From Homarus americanus (lineage: Eukaryota > Arthropoda > Malacostraca > Decapoda > Nephropidae), in assembly GCF_018991925.1 (NCBI RefSeq), contig NW_024753828.1:1287620-1351619 (forward strand): a stretch of DNA of 64,000 nucleotides. The letters are read 5' to 3'. How positions within the stretch are numbered: the first letter of the stretch is position 1; each line of letters opens with the position of its first letter. The notes under the pieces were generated by a model, which saw only the letters and a list, made by a program, of their open reading frames with translations, did not search any database and was not told the DNA's origin. A program made the translations under genes and the position numbers. Positions 1 to 11,159 of this stretch are shown in pieces.

Positions 1-735
1 GGGGTGGGGGGGAGGGTTGGGACGGATCGACCATCTGGCGCGGTTGGAAGAGGGGGGAGGCAAGGTGGGGTACTTTGATTGACAGATAGTGCCCTGAAGA
101 ATATTTTTTTTTATTAACTGAAGATATTTGTTTTAGCTCATAAAATTCATACAAATTACCCAGCCAGAACATAATTTACATTGCTGGAATTCTTACAATT
201 TGATGATCATTTTGAATATAAACATCATATATTTTGCATTAGACAAAATTTTTAGATATAATGTTTACTCTGAGTAAATATGTTATCTTTTGTGCAAAAT
301 ATATGACATTTATATTCAAAATATTCCTGGTCTTACAAGGAATCCAGCAATGTCAATTATATTATCCTAACTTTAGTTTGAGGTATTATTTATTAAAATC
401 TAGTGGTTTTCCCCCAAAATTTCTCAGAGAGGGAAGAGCCAGCAGTGTAGTGTGAGAAGAGGGGGAGGGAGTTGAGTCCATTATTTGAATGGACATTAAC
501 TTGGCGACTGTATTTCTCTATTTCTCTTAAGTATTTATTGTGTGGATGTACCATCATAAAATTAAGATGTTATTTTTACGAGAACATAGGTATTGTGTCG
601 GAAAAAGTGGAGTTTGGGGGTCGGGCCAGTCTCTATTGGAATTAATCCCATATGTTCTGTTGTTCCATTTACGCGGATTTCACTTAACACGGTACCCTGT
701 GGGTTCAATTGACCGCGCAAATCGGGGTACTACTG
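1..735 (+). mobile_element. Tigger-like non-autonomous element, left end outside window
   Basis: The right end carries the backbone seen at 21740-21883 and 45690-45830 (a tggagtttgggggtcgg block, then acgcgg cores) and closes near an actactg tip beside the TA tract. The interior (about 120-460) is an imperfect hairpin: ttgctggaattcttacaa near 183 is matched in reverse near 335-350 by ttacaaggaatccagcaa. The same payload occurs at 18700-18970 and 44265-45500. There is no credible coding sequence. Confidence 0.6.
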
Positions 736-750
736 TGTATATGTACATGT

Positions 751-884
<134 letters not shown>

Positions 885-1194
885 CAGCCACTCCTCGACT
901 TATGACGGGGTTAGGGACCCAAATCCAGGTCCTAAGTCGAATTGGTCATAAGTCGAAAATGCGAAGATAATACAGTACATAGAAAATCTAAAATGGGTGT
1001 CTCTTTTTCTTTTCAGCACCACAAAACTCTCACTTTTAAGCATGCGAGACATTTTAAAGGGAATTACAAACGAAAATTTTGTCAGTACACAGCGCAATCA
1101 CTAACGTCGGGACTCGAAAATACGTAATTTGAAATGTTTTTCGTACAACTGGGGCGGTCGTATGTCTTGGTGGTCATAAGTCGAGGAGTAGCTG
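885..1194. mobile_element. Short Tigger-type MITE, TA target duplication
   Basis: The terminal inverted repeats read cagccactcctcgacttatg at the left and the complementary aagtcgaggagtagctg at the right, with TA on each outer side (883-884 and 1195-1196). The 310-bp element has a repeated taagtcga core at 933-940 and 949-956. No transposase remnant is visible, so it would depend on a transposase in trans. Confidence 0.85.
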
Positions 1195-1708
1195 TATATG
1201 CAATACAGGAAAGGAAATTACTGTCCCGGCTACAAAAAAATGCCAGCAACTTTAAAACTACCCTGAGACATTCTTGGGTACATCCAGGGTGCCACCAGCA
1301 AATAATCAAGGACCACGAATTAAAAATCCGCAAATTAGAAGGGCATGCTGTACTACCTGCAGCTACTCTCATGTTCAGTCAACTGTATGAGACCAATGGC
1401 ACATTTTGTTAGTTACCTTTAAAAATGATGATGTTTCATGAAGAATTTGTTTATTCTATATATGATTACCTTTAACAATGGTGTCGGCTCATAAAGGACG
1501 TGTGACTTAGCCAGTCTACGTTGAACCTCGGCATTAATGTTTTTCCTTCTCTCATCAGCTTGTTGCTGCCGCCACAGTCTAGCCAGTTCTACTTGGTGTG
1601 GTGTCAGTATGCCCTGCGGTTGTAATGTATAAACACATCACACAACCAGGGAGAAAAATGTTAACTGGGCTTCATGAGGTTCAGTATTATATAATGATGG
1701 ACACAATT

Positions 1709-2340
1709 TTTTTTTTACGGGAATTAGCCCACCCGGGCACAGGTCAAACGACCCACAACAGGGCCTGGGGGGAGAAAAAAAAAAGAACAGGAAGAAATTG
1801 AAAATAGAGAAGAAAAAGGTTATACTGTATTAATCTACACCATGAAGATGCTGGAAAACCAGCTTTTTAAAGTGAGACAGATTGTATAAGAATGGAAACA
1901 CAGAAGAAGGCAGAGCATTCTACAATTTGGCTGTGTGAGGAAAGAAGGAGGTACTATAACAGGTTATTCTCGTGACCGACATCCACAGAGAAACGGTGGG
2001 CACCGTGGGCAAGACGTGTGTTACGAGCCCACAGCCTTGCCTGCGGTACACAGGATGCCAAATCCACCGAACATTGCCCGTTAAAGCACCTGTAAAAGAG
2101 AGAGAGTGAAGCAACATTGCGGCGAAGAGAAAGGGAAGAGAGATTTTCGACTAAAGGAGGAGAGTTAATAAGACGAAATGCCTTTGATTCCACCCTATCT
2201 AATAGTTGGACAGAAGAAGAGCAACCCCAGATATGAGAGCAGTACTCCAAGTTAGGACGAATGAATCTCTTATATACTTGGAGCAACTGCTCCGGAGTGA
2301 AGTAGCTACTGCATCTGTACAGTAGTTACCAGGCTTTGCA
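1709..2340 (-). mobile_element. LINE fragment (family B), 3' end with tail
   Basis: On the minus strand this holds the C-terminal part of a LINE reverse-transcriptase ORF (1954 to about 2305), a 3' UTR and an A-rich tail (T-run at 1709-1718). The protein contains PEQLLQVYKRF and RPNLEYCSHIWG, typical of the region after the catalytic RT domain in jockey/CR1/I-like LINEs, and ends in SVDVGH. The 3' UTR block recurs at 7501-7754 and, as short pieces, near 2505 and 3340. It is 5'-truncated. Clade is not assigned. Confidence 0.75.
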
Positions 2341-2504
2341 GAAGAGTGAAAATGAAACATGGCCATACAACCAGATATTAGATGAAATGATTCCCCTATT
2401 GTCCAAACACACATATTACAGGGAGAAATACTCAACACCCAATTAAGGAGATGGAAGAGAAAAAAATATTTCACTTTATGTTACATTATTATTATTATTA
2501 TTAT

Positions 2505-2575
2505 TACATTTTAGCCCCCCAGGCCCCAATGTGGGTCAGTGACCTGTGCCTGGGTGGCCTAATCTCTCGCCAAAA
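2505..2575 (+). mobile_element. LINE family B 3' UTR scrap
   Basis: A gccccccaggccccaatgtg block followed by a cctgtgcctgggtggcctaa block matches the 3' terminal segment of the LINE at 1709-2340, in the opposite orientation. It follows an (ATT)n stretch at 2487-2506. Confidence 0.6.
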
Positions 2576-2659
2576 AAAAATCCCAAATTCCAAACACAGA
2601 AGTCATATGGGGTACCCTACCAAATCCCAAGCTCATGACAAAACTGCAGTCACGTAATG

Positions 2660-3330
2660 CATAAAAATTCTTAACATTTATTAGCCTCACCTGAAAAGAA
2701 GTTTGCTATTTTAGATGACAAAAAATCATAAGTCAAATAAGTGTAGCAGCTCTCCATAACATATGTAGCCATCAGGCTATGTAATTATCAAATTGCAAGT
2801 GATAAAAGCTCATGTTTGTTATATGATAATGACAACAATGTAAAGGAAGGAAATTAAATCTTATTTAACCAGAAGAGATTTGCACATTGGTGGGGAGGAA
2901 AAGTACAGATCTGGAAAACATAACACACAAAACTCCATACTGATCTCACTCACTGGGTAACAGACCCCATTTACTGCTCACATGTACTATACTGTATATA
3001 AATACATAATAATTAACCCCAAGGTGTAACTCACCATAGTGTAGTACAGTACTGTACATGAAAAACTGCCTCAACACCAACCCTACAATGATACCCCAGA
3101 CCTTGCGAATCAAAGATCTCATGAATCTCTAGAAACACCAGATGAAAATATTGGACTGGACTACAGGTCTCCTGGTAGTCACACAGCAAGGTTGATCCCC
3201 AGCTATTATGTACGGCACTGCCCTTATGTCTTCCAAAATGGTGTGTACATACATCAACAGAGCTCTAGTTAATATCTACCCTATTTCTAATGTGGATTAA
3301 CCTTTATACTAAACTATGCATTGTTTAGCA
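2660..3330. other. No recognisable feature
   Basis: AT-rich sequence with short gtacagtactgtac-type palindromes. I see no coding region, terminal repeat or known RNA gene. Confidence 0.5.
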
Positions 3331-3339
3331 TGATATAAA

Positions 3340-3412
3340 TTTTTTTCTTCTGTGGAATAGCCCACCTGGGCACAGGTCGTTGACCCACAACGGGGCCTGG
3401 GGGGCGAAAAAA
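3340..3412 (-). mobile_element. LINE family B 3' UTR scrap
   Basis: The tagcccacctgggcacagg block and the following cccacaacggggcctggggg block match the 3' end of LINE family B (compare 1722-1790 and 7520-7575), including a T-run on the outer side. Only the terminal ~70 bases are kept. Confidence 0.6.
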
Positions 3413-3691
3413 TAAGACTCGCATATCAGGTACAATACTCTAATGATCAGAACCAGGCAGCAATAGAACAGCTTCCCAGGGAAACCAGAAACATTGTGGC
3501 ACACATACATCATAACTAACACACAACAGATTAAAAACACACCTTTAATAATAACAATTCACTAAAACTTTCACTCTTGCAAGACATTCCATGAAACAAT
3601 TCTTAATTTGCTTTAATTACAAAATAACTCAATAAGCTATAATGATGAGTGAGTTAATATAGCTACAGTAACATAAATAAAGAACATCTAC

Positions 3692-3889
3692 TTTATTATA
3701 TTCATCTGTTAAGTTATTTAATGGTAAAGGAACAACCTGTAGACTATAAGGGTCAGCAGTGTTCTCCATCAGTCTGGCAATATCACTACCCAGGGTGAGG
3801 CTGAGGATCTCCTCCCTGGTCATGGGCCGCCCACCTTCACTGCTCTCTCTCGCCTCCTGGCTCAACTCCCTCTCTACATCAGCCATTAT
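3692..3889 (-). CDS. Candidate host-gene exon, function unknown
   Basis: A GC-richer coding island in AT-rich flanks. On the minus strand a convincing splice acceptor (cttctacacaattttag) is followed by ATA and then ATG at 3886. The frame runs 65 codons, beginning MADVERELSQEARESSEGGR and including SDIARLMENTADPYSLQVV, to a possible but weak donor (AAA|gtagat) at 3691, in phase 0. The frame remains open for 20 more codons of low-complexity, AT-rich sequence, which looks intronic. The N-terminus is acidic and polar; I recognise no domain. No partner exon is evident elsewhere, so this could be one exon of a gene with very long introns. It resembles none of the repeats in the window. Confidence 0.45.
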
Positions 3890-5927
3890 CTAAAATTGTG
3901 TAGAAGAGCATAAATTAAATTCGTACTTTGACATATAATTAATGAATGTCAGCTTGTGTGTCATGCACAACAGGAGGAAGGAAGTGAGTGAGTGGCCATT
4001 GTCCAAGAGTTGCCAATTATCATTTTATGCCAATATGAATACAGTGATATCTCCGTTAGTCGGAACAATTGGTGCAGAGCACTATTGGGAATGAGAAATT
4101 TCTGGGTAACAAGACAACTCTCTCAAAGCTGGAGAAAAATCCTCAACCCCGGAATTTTCCGGGTAACGAAAAAATGTTTTTGGAAGTTCCAGAAATTGCC
4201 CATTATATCATCCCTTGAACCCAGAAAACTATCCCCCATCCTCGGAATTTTTTACGGGCCCGAGAGATGAAAATCAGGCACATTTTCCAGAAATTCTGAG
4301 AAAAAATTTCCAGCATCCGGAAAATTCCGGGGATGGTGGATACCTTTTTGGGTTGGAGAGATGATGTACAGTAGGATCTCAAGTTTCGAGACTAATTGGT
4401 ACCGGTTTTAGCGTCGTGAAATTTAAAATTGTAAAACGAGTGACGCTGAAATACATGTAAATAAGCCTAATCGGTTCTGAGGTGTCACCTGAACCCACTC
4501 TATTATGACCTACAACTCACCCAGGAAAATGACATTACTGTAATGTATTCATAAATATTTATATTGTACATATTGTTGATAACAATATTTATACACACTC
4601 ATACTGCAGAATAACTTATCTTGATGAAGTCGGTGAAATGCTTGACGGGGCTGCTTGATGGGTTCTGAGGCAAGGAGGGCTGGTTACTGCTTCCTCCCTG
4701 TTCCCTCCTCTACACCTCAACATCAAATCCCTCAAAGTCTTGAGGCAGCTCTTTCACCAGTAAGTCAGCCAACACTTCAATATCATCATTGGTGGTGCCA
4801 TCATCATCTCCTAAAGTGATGTTTGCCAAGGCATTAATAACAGGCTGGGCTTTGCGCAAGTACCGAGTAATACAGGCCTGCTGATGAGCATTAACACAGG
4901 ACATGTACAAGGTCTTATATTCCTCCATAACCTTATCAAGGACAGGGCAGATAAGGTTCCGAGGATGAAATTTATTATTGTATTCTTGTAGCTGCTCACT
5001 GAGACGTGTGATGCTTGTGAGCTCATCAATCAGATGACGTGTTGTAGGTTCACCCGGCGTAATGTCAACCTCTTGTGTTGCTTGCTGTTCTTCTTGTTCT
5101 TCATCCCACTCCATTTCTTCAATTGTCGGTTGCTGCTGATGTTGACAAATGATTTCTTGCAAATCTTCAACTTGAACAACCAAAAATCCAGGTGCTGGGA
5201 CTGACCGCGCTGCCTCCACTGTGTCCATTAGTGTTGCTGCCATGGACCGCCTCTCCCTGCTTGCTTCGGTCTGCTCTGCCCCACTTACCTCGGAGTTAGT
5301 GAACAAAGGCTTCCATGCATGTAGCAATGTTGCAACATTAATCTTATACCATGCCTCAACAATTCTGTCCACTGCACTTTTAATATTATATTTCTTCCAA
5401 ATATCACAAACTGATACCACTTCACGGTTGCAGGATGGTGAGGTGCTAGGAGCCAGGTCATTGGTCATCTCTTCTGCCTCCTCCTCCTCCTTGTGGTTAG
5501 CTGGTGCTGGTAGAGCCTGGTCACTTTCAGAGAGTCAATTTGTTGTAACTCAACTAATGAGTCTGTCTGCTGACGAAAGTCATTATAGAGTGACTAACAG
5601 TAGAACAGTTTAACGTTACTGATGAATTCGTGGAAAGTGGCTGCAGAAGTGATGTGGTGTTAGGAGGAAGGAAGATAACCTGTACATTAAGGTGGTGTCC
5701 AATTAGAAACTAACAGTGTCCCGGAGCATTATCCATCACCAGGATCACTTTGAAGTCAATGTTCTTCCTCTGGTAGAACTGTTGGGCGTCACGAACAAAG
5801 TGCTTGTCAAACCAATTGGTGCATAAGATGTTGTAACCCAAGCTTTCTTATTAGACGTCCAATAATCATTAAGCTGCGACATATTGGCATGACGGTAGGC
5901 TCTAGGTCAGGCAGCATGGTTAATAAC

Positions 5928-7245
5928 TTCCTCCACCACTCACTGTCTTGTCAGCTTTCTCGATTACATATACCGCCATCTCGAGAAACGAAAAACGTCT
6001 GTAGCTGTCGCCTTCATTGATTTCACTAAAGCATTCGACCTAGTCGACCACAATATAATCATCAATAAAGCTATTGACCTCGGGCTTCGGAGAAGTCTTA
6101 TACCATGGCTTACAGACTTCCTCAGTGACCGACGCCAAGCTGTACGCTTCCGAGGGGCTGTCCCCACCTTTCAGTCACTCACCTGTGGCGTCCCCCAAGG
6201 CACCAAGATGGGACCACTCTGCTTCCTTATGCTCATCAATGATGCCCTAAGAGAAACCCCTGCTCGCTGGAAATATGTCGACGACTCCACCATTGGGGTC
6301 AGAGTCAACAATTCTGCTCCCGACTATACCGCCCTTCAGGATTTATTGAACAGTCTCCAAAACTGGGCCACCAACAACCATACCAAGACCATGGTTATGC
6401 ACATCAACCTCTCCTCCGACATTGTCCCACCTCCTTCCATTACTTTAGGTCCGAACACACTCCAGGTTGTAGATTCCACGAAGCTCCTCGGCGTCACCAT
6501 AGACAACAAACTAAATTGGAAACCATACGTCAGGGAAGTTGTCAAATCGTCCAGTTTCTGTCTCCACCTCCTCTGCCGACTCAAGTCCCTCGGAGTTCCT
6601 GAACCCGAGCTCCTCAGTGTTTACACAACATTCATACTTCCCAAGCTCACCTATGCCTCCCCTACCTGGTCTTCCTCCCTAAATGCCACACAACATAAAC
6701 ACCTAGAAAAAGTGCAAAAGAGGGCATGCAAGATTATTCTCTCCCCTTCCTACTCCACATATCAAGAAGCGCTCAACACACTGACCCTTTCGACTCTCAC
6801 TGACCATCACCACGACCTAATCTGCAAATTTGGTAAGAAGCTTCTACACCATCTTCGACACCGGCTCCTACTACCACCTGAGATCCCTAGCCCGAGAATT
6901 GCTGTTCGACACCACAACTGCATCCAGCCCATACGTGCACGAACTGATCGCTATAAGAACAGCCCAGTCCCAACCATTGTAAAAATTATCAATAACTTGT
7001 AATAAATCAGTGTATTCACTCCCAGTAAATACTACTTCTTGCACTGTCACTATGTTGAAATGCCCTGTAGTTTGAGCTTTTCCCCATCTAGTTATTATAT
7101 AACTTATTTGTATCACTTATGTTACTTGTATATTATTTGTAATTCGAAACCCATTCCCCAAATATGTAACTGTATATTTTCAGCCTTCTGGCTGCCAAGC
7201 TCTTTCAATAAACCGTTAATTATTATTATTATTTATAATTATTAC
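5928..7245 (+). mobile_element. LINE (family A), 5'-truncated, inserted in the Tigger transposase
   Basis: It begins inside the reverse-transcriptase domain and ends with a characteristic 3' terminus (atattttcagcc, caataaaccgtt) followed by an (ATT)n tail. The same terminus occurs at 12446-12550 (minus) and 62290-62368 (plus). Removing the insert rejoins the Tigger frame on the minus strand. 5' truncation with a simple-repeat tail is the usual result of target-primed reverse transcription. Target duplication is blurred (taataac left, ttacaac right). Confidence 0.85.
5929..7002 (+). CDS. LINE family A reverse transcriptase, C-terminal part
   Basis: An open frame of about 357 codons without a start, because the element is 5'-truncated. 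RT motifs in order are FIDFTKAFDLVDH near 6012-6050 (motif A, catalytic Asp), TCGVPQGTKMGPLCF near 6182-6225 (motif B) and the catalytic box KYVDDSTIGV near 6268-6297. After the RT core come the thumb-like region KLLGVTIDNKLNWKPYV, then QKRACKIILSP and a terminal RARTDRYKNS. This is a non-LTR retrotransposon polymerase that copies its RNA at a nicked target. The frame is free of stops, suggesting recent insertion. The clade (jockey/CR1-like against others) is not decided. Confidence 0.85.
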   Translation, partial: SSTTHCLVSFLDYIYRHLEKRKTSVAVAFIDFTKAFDLVDHNIIINKAIDLGLRRSLIPWLTDFLSDRRQAVRFRGAVPTFQSLTCGVPQGTKMGPLCFLMLINDALRETPARWKYVDDSTIGVRVNNSAPDYTALQDLLNSLQNWATNNHTKTMVMHINLSSDIVPPPSITLGPNTLQVVDSTKLLGVTIDNKLNWKPYVREVVKSSSFCLHLLCRLKSLGVPEPELLSVYTTFILPKLTYASPTWSSSLNATQHKHLEKVQKRACKIILSPSYSTYQEALNTLTLSTLTDHHHDLICKFGKKLLHHLRHRLLLPPEIPSPRIAVRHHNCIQPIRARTDRYKNSPVPTIVKIINNL

Positions 7246-7754
7246 AACCAGGGATTTCATCAAGAAATCTCCACTTGCATTAGCTGTGAATAAAACTGTA
7301 ATCCTGTCCTTTGAAGTCTTTACACCCCTTGGTAATGAAAGTGGTCTTAGGTGAGCGCTTTCAGAAAATGCTAGTTTGGTCACAATTGAAAATCTGGTCT
7401 CGGCAATGACCACCCTCTTTTACAAGAGTTTTAAAGACAGGTAGATATTTTTTTGCTGCTATGACATCAGCCGATGCACTCTCCCCATGGAAGCGGACAA
7501 ACTTTTTTTTTTTTTTTTACGGGGTATAGCCCACCCGGGTACAGGTCATCGACCCACAATGGGGCCTAGGGGGCAAAAAATAAGAGTAAAAAGAAATTAA
7601 AATTAGAAAAGAAAAGATTTTATTAATCTACACCACGAAGTTGCCGGAAAACCATCTTTCTGAAGTGAGACAGATTGTATGAGTGTGGAAACACAGAAGA
7701 AGGCAGAACATTCCATAGTTTGGCTGTGTGAGGAAAGATGGATGTACTGTACTA

Positions 7755-10025
7755 TAGGGGGCAGGGAAAAAACACTTTTATTTGAGTTGCAGGCTGCACT
7801 TTTCAGGCATCGTTTGTATGGCTGTAACAAACACCTGTGCAAAATTTCATGCCATTTCATGCATACTTACCCTGCCGCATCGCGAACGACTTTTTGTCAA
7901 CTTTTAGTGTATACCAAAAATTAGGTGTCATTTAATGTTTTCCAGGATAATGATAAATTTTACATGGGTGACATCGATTTAATTCACATGTTATTTTACA
8001 GGTACACCGTATAGAAAATCATTACAAGTTCATATTGAAATTCTTTTTTGTGCGGAACCTTGGCATCATTTTCCTAGACAATAATCTTTGCCTAATATAT
8101 CCATCTCTCGATTCGTATCCCGTCACTTCAGTGCAAGCTTCAGTCATCACTTTTATGCCTCTCTCGACCGCCTGAGTGCTGTTTGGCCACTTGGGCACCA
8201 CTAATGGTGTCTCAAGAATGTCAGTAACCTGTACATTTGACAGAGAAGCAATGTATGGAGGCTCAGTCTTGAGTTCATTCCTCCAGTTAATCATGGAATG
8301 ATAGTTTTTTGCTTGCCACTTTAGTTTCGGAGTCACCACCTTTCTCATGTTGACTACAGGAGGCACATCCTCATTCCCATCTCCATCTTTACCCTCCTCA
8401 TCAGTATAGTTTAACAAATTCTCGTCAACAGCAGCATCAGAATCTTCCTCCTCCTCTTCAGATCTGCCAGTGCATTCTTCCTTTTGCTGATTCTCCTCTC
8501 TAATTTTTCTTATCATTGAGACAGCTTTTTCTCTAACAGTCATGTCCTCATCTGCACACATACCAAGAAGAAGTTGATCTGTGTGGGCGAAGTATGCATT
8601 TCTCTGGACAGCCTTCTTCACTATCGTCTCCTCCTCACTATTCAGGTGTTTCATATATAGCAGGGACTGGAATACGTTCCTTGAGCCGTGTGTTACGTAA
8701 GGGTGTATCTTGATGTAAAACCACATTGGAGCACTGAACTTTATTATTGTAATGACAATTCTTTTCAACTCATGGCTGGGTCTTGATGTTGCTACATACA
8801 GCCTGAGGATTCTACTCCATAAGGTGTTCCACCTTGACACACAGGGAGGACCTGGCTCAATAGCAGCCAAGTCATCTTCAACAACACCTGTGATAACTCC
8901 TTTACAAATCCTATACAGGTATTTCTGATCCCAGGACAGATCTTTCTCCACTTCATCATTAAACACAGGGAAATCAGGGAAACTGACTGGCTGGAAGGCG
9001 ACAACTGGAAGCTCAGACAAAGACTCCTTGATCTGCTTTCCAATGGGACCACGCCAATGCTCAGGACCACTTGGTTTACCATCATAGTGATAAAAAACTG
9101 CGCGGAAAGGCAGCTCATTTCCGTGAAGCTGACATATGAAATAATGGAGCGGGTGACCAAGTAACATTTCAAGATGATGAATGACTCCATTTTCTGATCC
9201 TACATTTACATTGGTTCCATCACAACCAACACACACAATGGGCTGCTGGGTTAGATTTTTCTCCACCAGAAACTCGTGAATAGTTTTGGCAATCTGCTTT
9301 CCGTGTCCAGTCTTGGGAGTCACATGTGTGAGATATTCATTGCCAGGCTCAACCATGATGACATAATGATCTTTCACCATCATCCTCGAACTCCATTTCT
9401 CGGTCTTCTCATTCTTTATCATCACACGAGTGGCGGTCTTCTTACCATCAAAATAGAGTGACGTCAAATTATCTAAACTAGCCATCTCAATTTCTTGCCT
9501 CTTAAATCGGTATTTTTGTCTCGCATCCCGCAGCTTATGTGGTCCAATAACCTGACTCTTGTCATCCTTTGTGATAATGCCATAGTCAGTTAAGGTGGCA
9601 GTAGCAATGGCAGCTCCAGCATAATCACTAATCAAGTATCGGCCACAAGCGGCAGCCAGTGTAGGGAGTCTTGTCCGGTTCTGTGAACTGGTGTCTCCCC
9701 TACATTACAGTACAGTAACACAACATTGAGAAATGAAATGAGAAAAGGCTGATAATCAATATAGGCATAGCACCATACTCATCTGCAACAAGACAACTTA
9801 AATGAAATAAGAGATATGAAAAAAAAGTTGATAAACACTGAACAGAACATTGCACCGCCACAGCGGCTGTTTGGCTAGTACTGTAGGTAAATTTAAAAAT
9901 TTCAGTAGAAAATGCGGCAGACTAAACCTCGACATATCAGCTTCAAATTTGGCATGGAGTCTTAGATATGTATAAGGAACAATGCCTGAAGAGTGCAGCT
10001 TTGAGCAAAATTTCACTGCCCCCTA
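7755..10025 (-). mobile_element. hAT-like autonomous transposon, 8-bp target duplication
   Basis: The ends read TAGGGGGCAGGG at the left and CTGCCCCCTA at the right, with further inverted similarity inward (a gctgcact..tcaggcat block about 40 bp in on both sides). The flanks are CTGTACTA at 7747-7754 and again at 10026-10033. The direct repeat extends to 12 identical bases because the flanks also match TA..TA, so the tips could instead be GGGGGCAG with a longer duplication. The 2271-bp element carries one long minus-strand transposase gene. Confidence 0.85.
8022..9699 (-). CDS. hAT-like transposase (open frame)
   Basis: A 537-codon frame runs from Met at 9635 to 8022. The coding signal continues upstream (RTRLPTLAAACGRYL) to a splice acceptor at 9700-9701 (gtactgtaatgtag), so an upstream exon probably existed; none is recognisable. 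Residues are counted from the Met. The catalytic layout matches hAT: Asp63 in SLYFDGKK, Asp139 in VGCDGTNVN followed by Cys168-x2-His171 (ICQLHGNELP), and Glu491 in NSTQAVERGIKV, at the position of the hAT C-terminal dimerisation segment. A Glu/Asp-rich low-complexity stretch lies near residues 390-430. No BED zinc finger is seen. It would excise and integrate the element, giving 8-bp duplications. No internal stop in 1.6 kb suggests a young copy. The lineage is divergent, since the usual hAT CxxHxLNL is CxxHxNELP. Confidence 0.8.
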
Positions 10026-10128
10026 CTGTACTATAAAGGTTATTCAAGTGTGACCGACATCCACAGAGAAATGGTGGGCACGGCGGTCAAGAAGAGTTAC
10101 GAGCCCACGGCCTTGCCTGTGGTACACA

Positions 10129-10368
10129 GCCAACCAAGCAACAGAAGCATTGAACGGTGGTGCAGAATTAACATGTTTCTTCTGTGCAACTGCAGCATAA
10201 TAAACACGTGCTTGATGCCTTATCTGTGGCCCAGACAGGTCACCCTGCTCACAGTTTCTTCTTTCCACCCACTTGTGAAGGTAATGTTCTGTGATAACAA
10301 GCAGTAGGTTTTGTTGCAAAATATCGAAGAATGTGCTGTTACCAGAAAATCGTGGGGAGAATATGTTC
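10129..10368 (-). other. CENP-B-type helix-turn-helix part of the split Tigger transposase
   Basis: The segment ITEHYLHKWVERRN to PPFNASVAWL is the second DNA-binding subdomain of the Tigger gene described at 4710-10630. It stops where LINE family B begins. The preceding first subdomain (KRKCTLEMKQEMLETIKSGA) lies at about 10440-10540. Confidence 0.7.
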
Positions 10369-11159
10369 ATAGAAGCAGTTAAGGCTTCCTTGTTCTTCTT
10401 AAGGGAGTGTATGGTTGATTCGGGGCAGTTGAACCTATACTGATTTCACAAGTATAAGCACCACTTTTGATCGTCTCGAGCATCTCTTGTTTCATTTCAA
10501 GGGTGCACTTCCTCTTCCTGATCCCCTTACGGTAGTCACGTTTAGCTTGGGACTTTCCTTGTTGACCTTTTCAACGGCCATCATTACTACCAGAACCGCT
10601 CCCGACATTTACATTACGCACCTCACTCATTGTTAATACACAAGAATCGTTAATATTTATACAAGAATCTCGCGAAACGTAAGCACAATGGGTTACATAA
10701 TCCAAGGTCACTGCACCACTCGCTCTCACTCATTTAAACTAACTGCTGTAAACAAAAACACGGTAGATAACAAATGACTGCAACAATGCACGCTGCCCAC
10801 TCTCCATTGACTCGTGAAACCAGTAATGAAAATCGCTATTCTTGAGAGGCTGGAAATTTTAAGTGATGTGAAACATATGCATCGCGAATCTAAGACTCGC
10901 TAAACTTGACATCCTACTGTAATGTGCAATTTCTGAAACTTCTGAGAACATTTTTCCATTACCCAGAAAATTCTGGGGATGAGGGATGTTTTTCTGGCTT
11001 TGATAGAATCGATTTGTTACCCGGAAATCTCTCATTCCCGGAAGTGCTCTGCACCAATTGTCACGGCTAACGGAGATATCACTGTATTGTATAAAAATGC
11101 CTACAGTTAGGAGTGCAGCCGCTGAACCGACCAACCAAATTAAAGTCTGAAGTGTGGGT

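Larger units (their letters stand above)
7501..10128 (-). mobile_element. LINE family B, 5'-truncated, itself split by a hAT transposon
   Basis: The T-run at about 7503-7520 is the 3' tail of a minus-strand LINE. The block from 7521 to 7754 matches the 3' UTR at 1722-1960, and 10034-10128 continues the match at 1960-2060, including the SVDVGH end of the ORF. Only about 350 bp is LINE. The remainder, 7755-10025, is a DNA transposon that landed in it. At 10129 the Tigger sequence resumes. Confidence 0.8.
4710..10630 (-). pseudogene. Tigger/pogo transposase pseudogene, interrupted
   Basis: The gene reads from 10630 (MSEVRNVNVGSGSGSNDG, with an in-frame stop soon after) through a CENP-B-type helix-turn-helix (YLHKWVERRNCEQGDLSG, then PPFNASVAWL near 10145). 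It resumes at 7500 with VRFHGESASADV and the first catalytic region (FNCDQT, normally DET), then KDRITVLFTANASG. It resumes again at 5915 with RAYRHANMSQ, the second catalytic Asp in VMDNAPGH (about 5725) and LPPNTTSLLQPL. The third Asp, expected just after this, is lost to substitution plus a frameshift. The C-terminal helical region (IKSAVDRIVEAW) and acidic tail end at 4710. Multiple stops and frameshifts mean it is dead. The family cuts and pastes at TA sites. Confidence 0.8.
4369..10919 (-). mobile_element. Tigger transposon (cagtaggatctcaagttt ends), split by two LINEs
   Basis: The left end cagtaggatctcaagtttcg and the right end, whose complement reads cagtaggatgtcaagtttag, form matching terminal inverted repeats, each flanked by TA. 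Inside, pieces of one minus-strand transposase gene appear in the correct order at 10630-10129, 7500-7250 and 5915-4710. LINE A (5928-7245) and LINE B (7501-10128) separate them. Without inserts the element would be about 2.6 kb, a normal Tigger length. Confidence 0.85.
4042..11084. mobile_element. Outer MITE of a four-level nest (cagtgatatctccg family)
   Basis: Its left end cagtgatatctccgttag starts at 4042 after TA. Its right end, the complement (ctaacggagatatcactg), finishes at 11084 before TA. The element's own sequence is only about 4042-4366 plus 10922-11084. Everything between is a later Tigger insertion at a TA (4367-4368 and 10920-10921). Repeated ccggaaa/ccgggtaac-like cores lie in both halves. 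A second, one-ended copy of the family is at 27310-27556. Confidence 0.8.

Noticed and set aside
8792..9190. 132-codon minus-strand frame inside the hAT gene
   Set aside because: A shadow of the 537-codon transposase in another frame.
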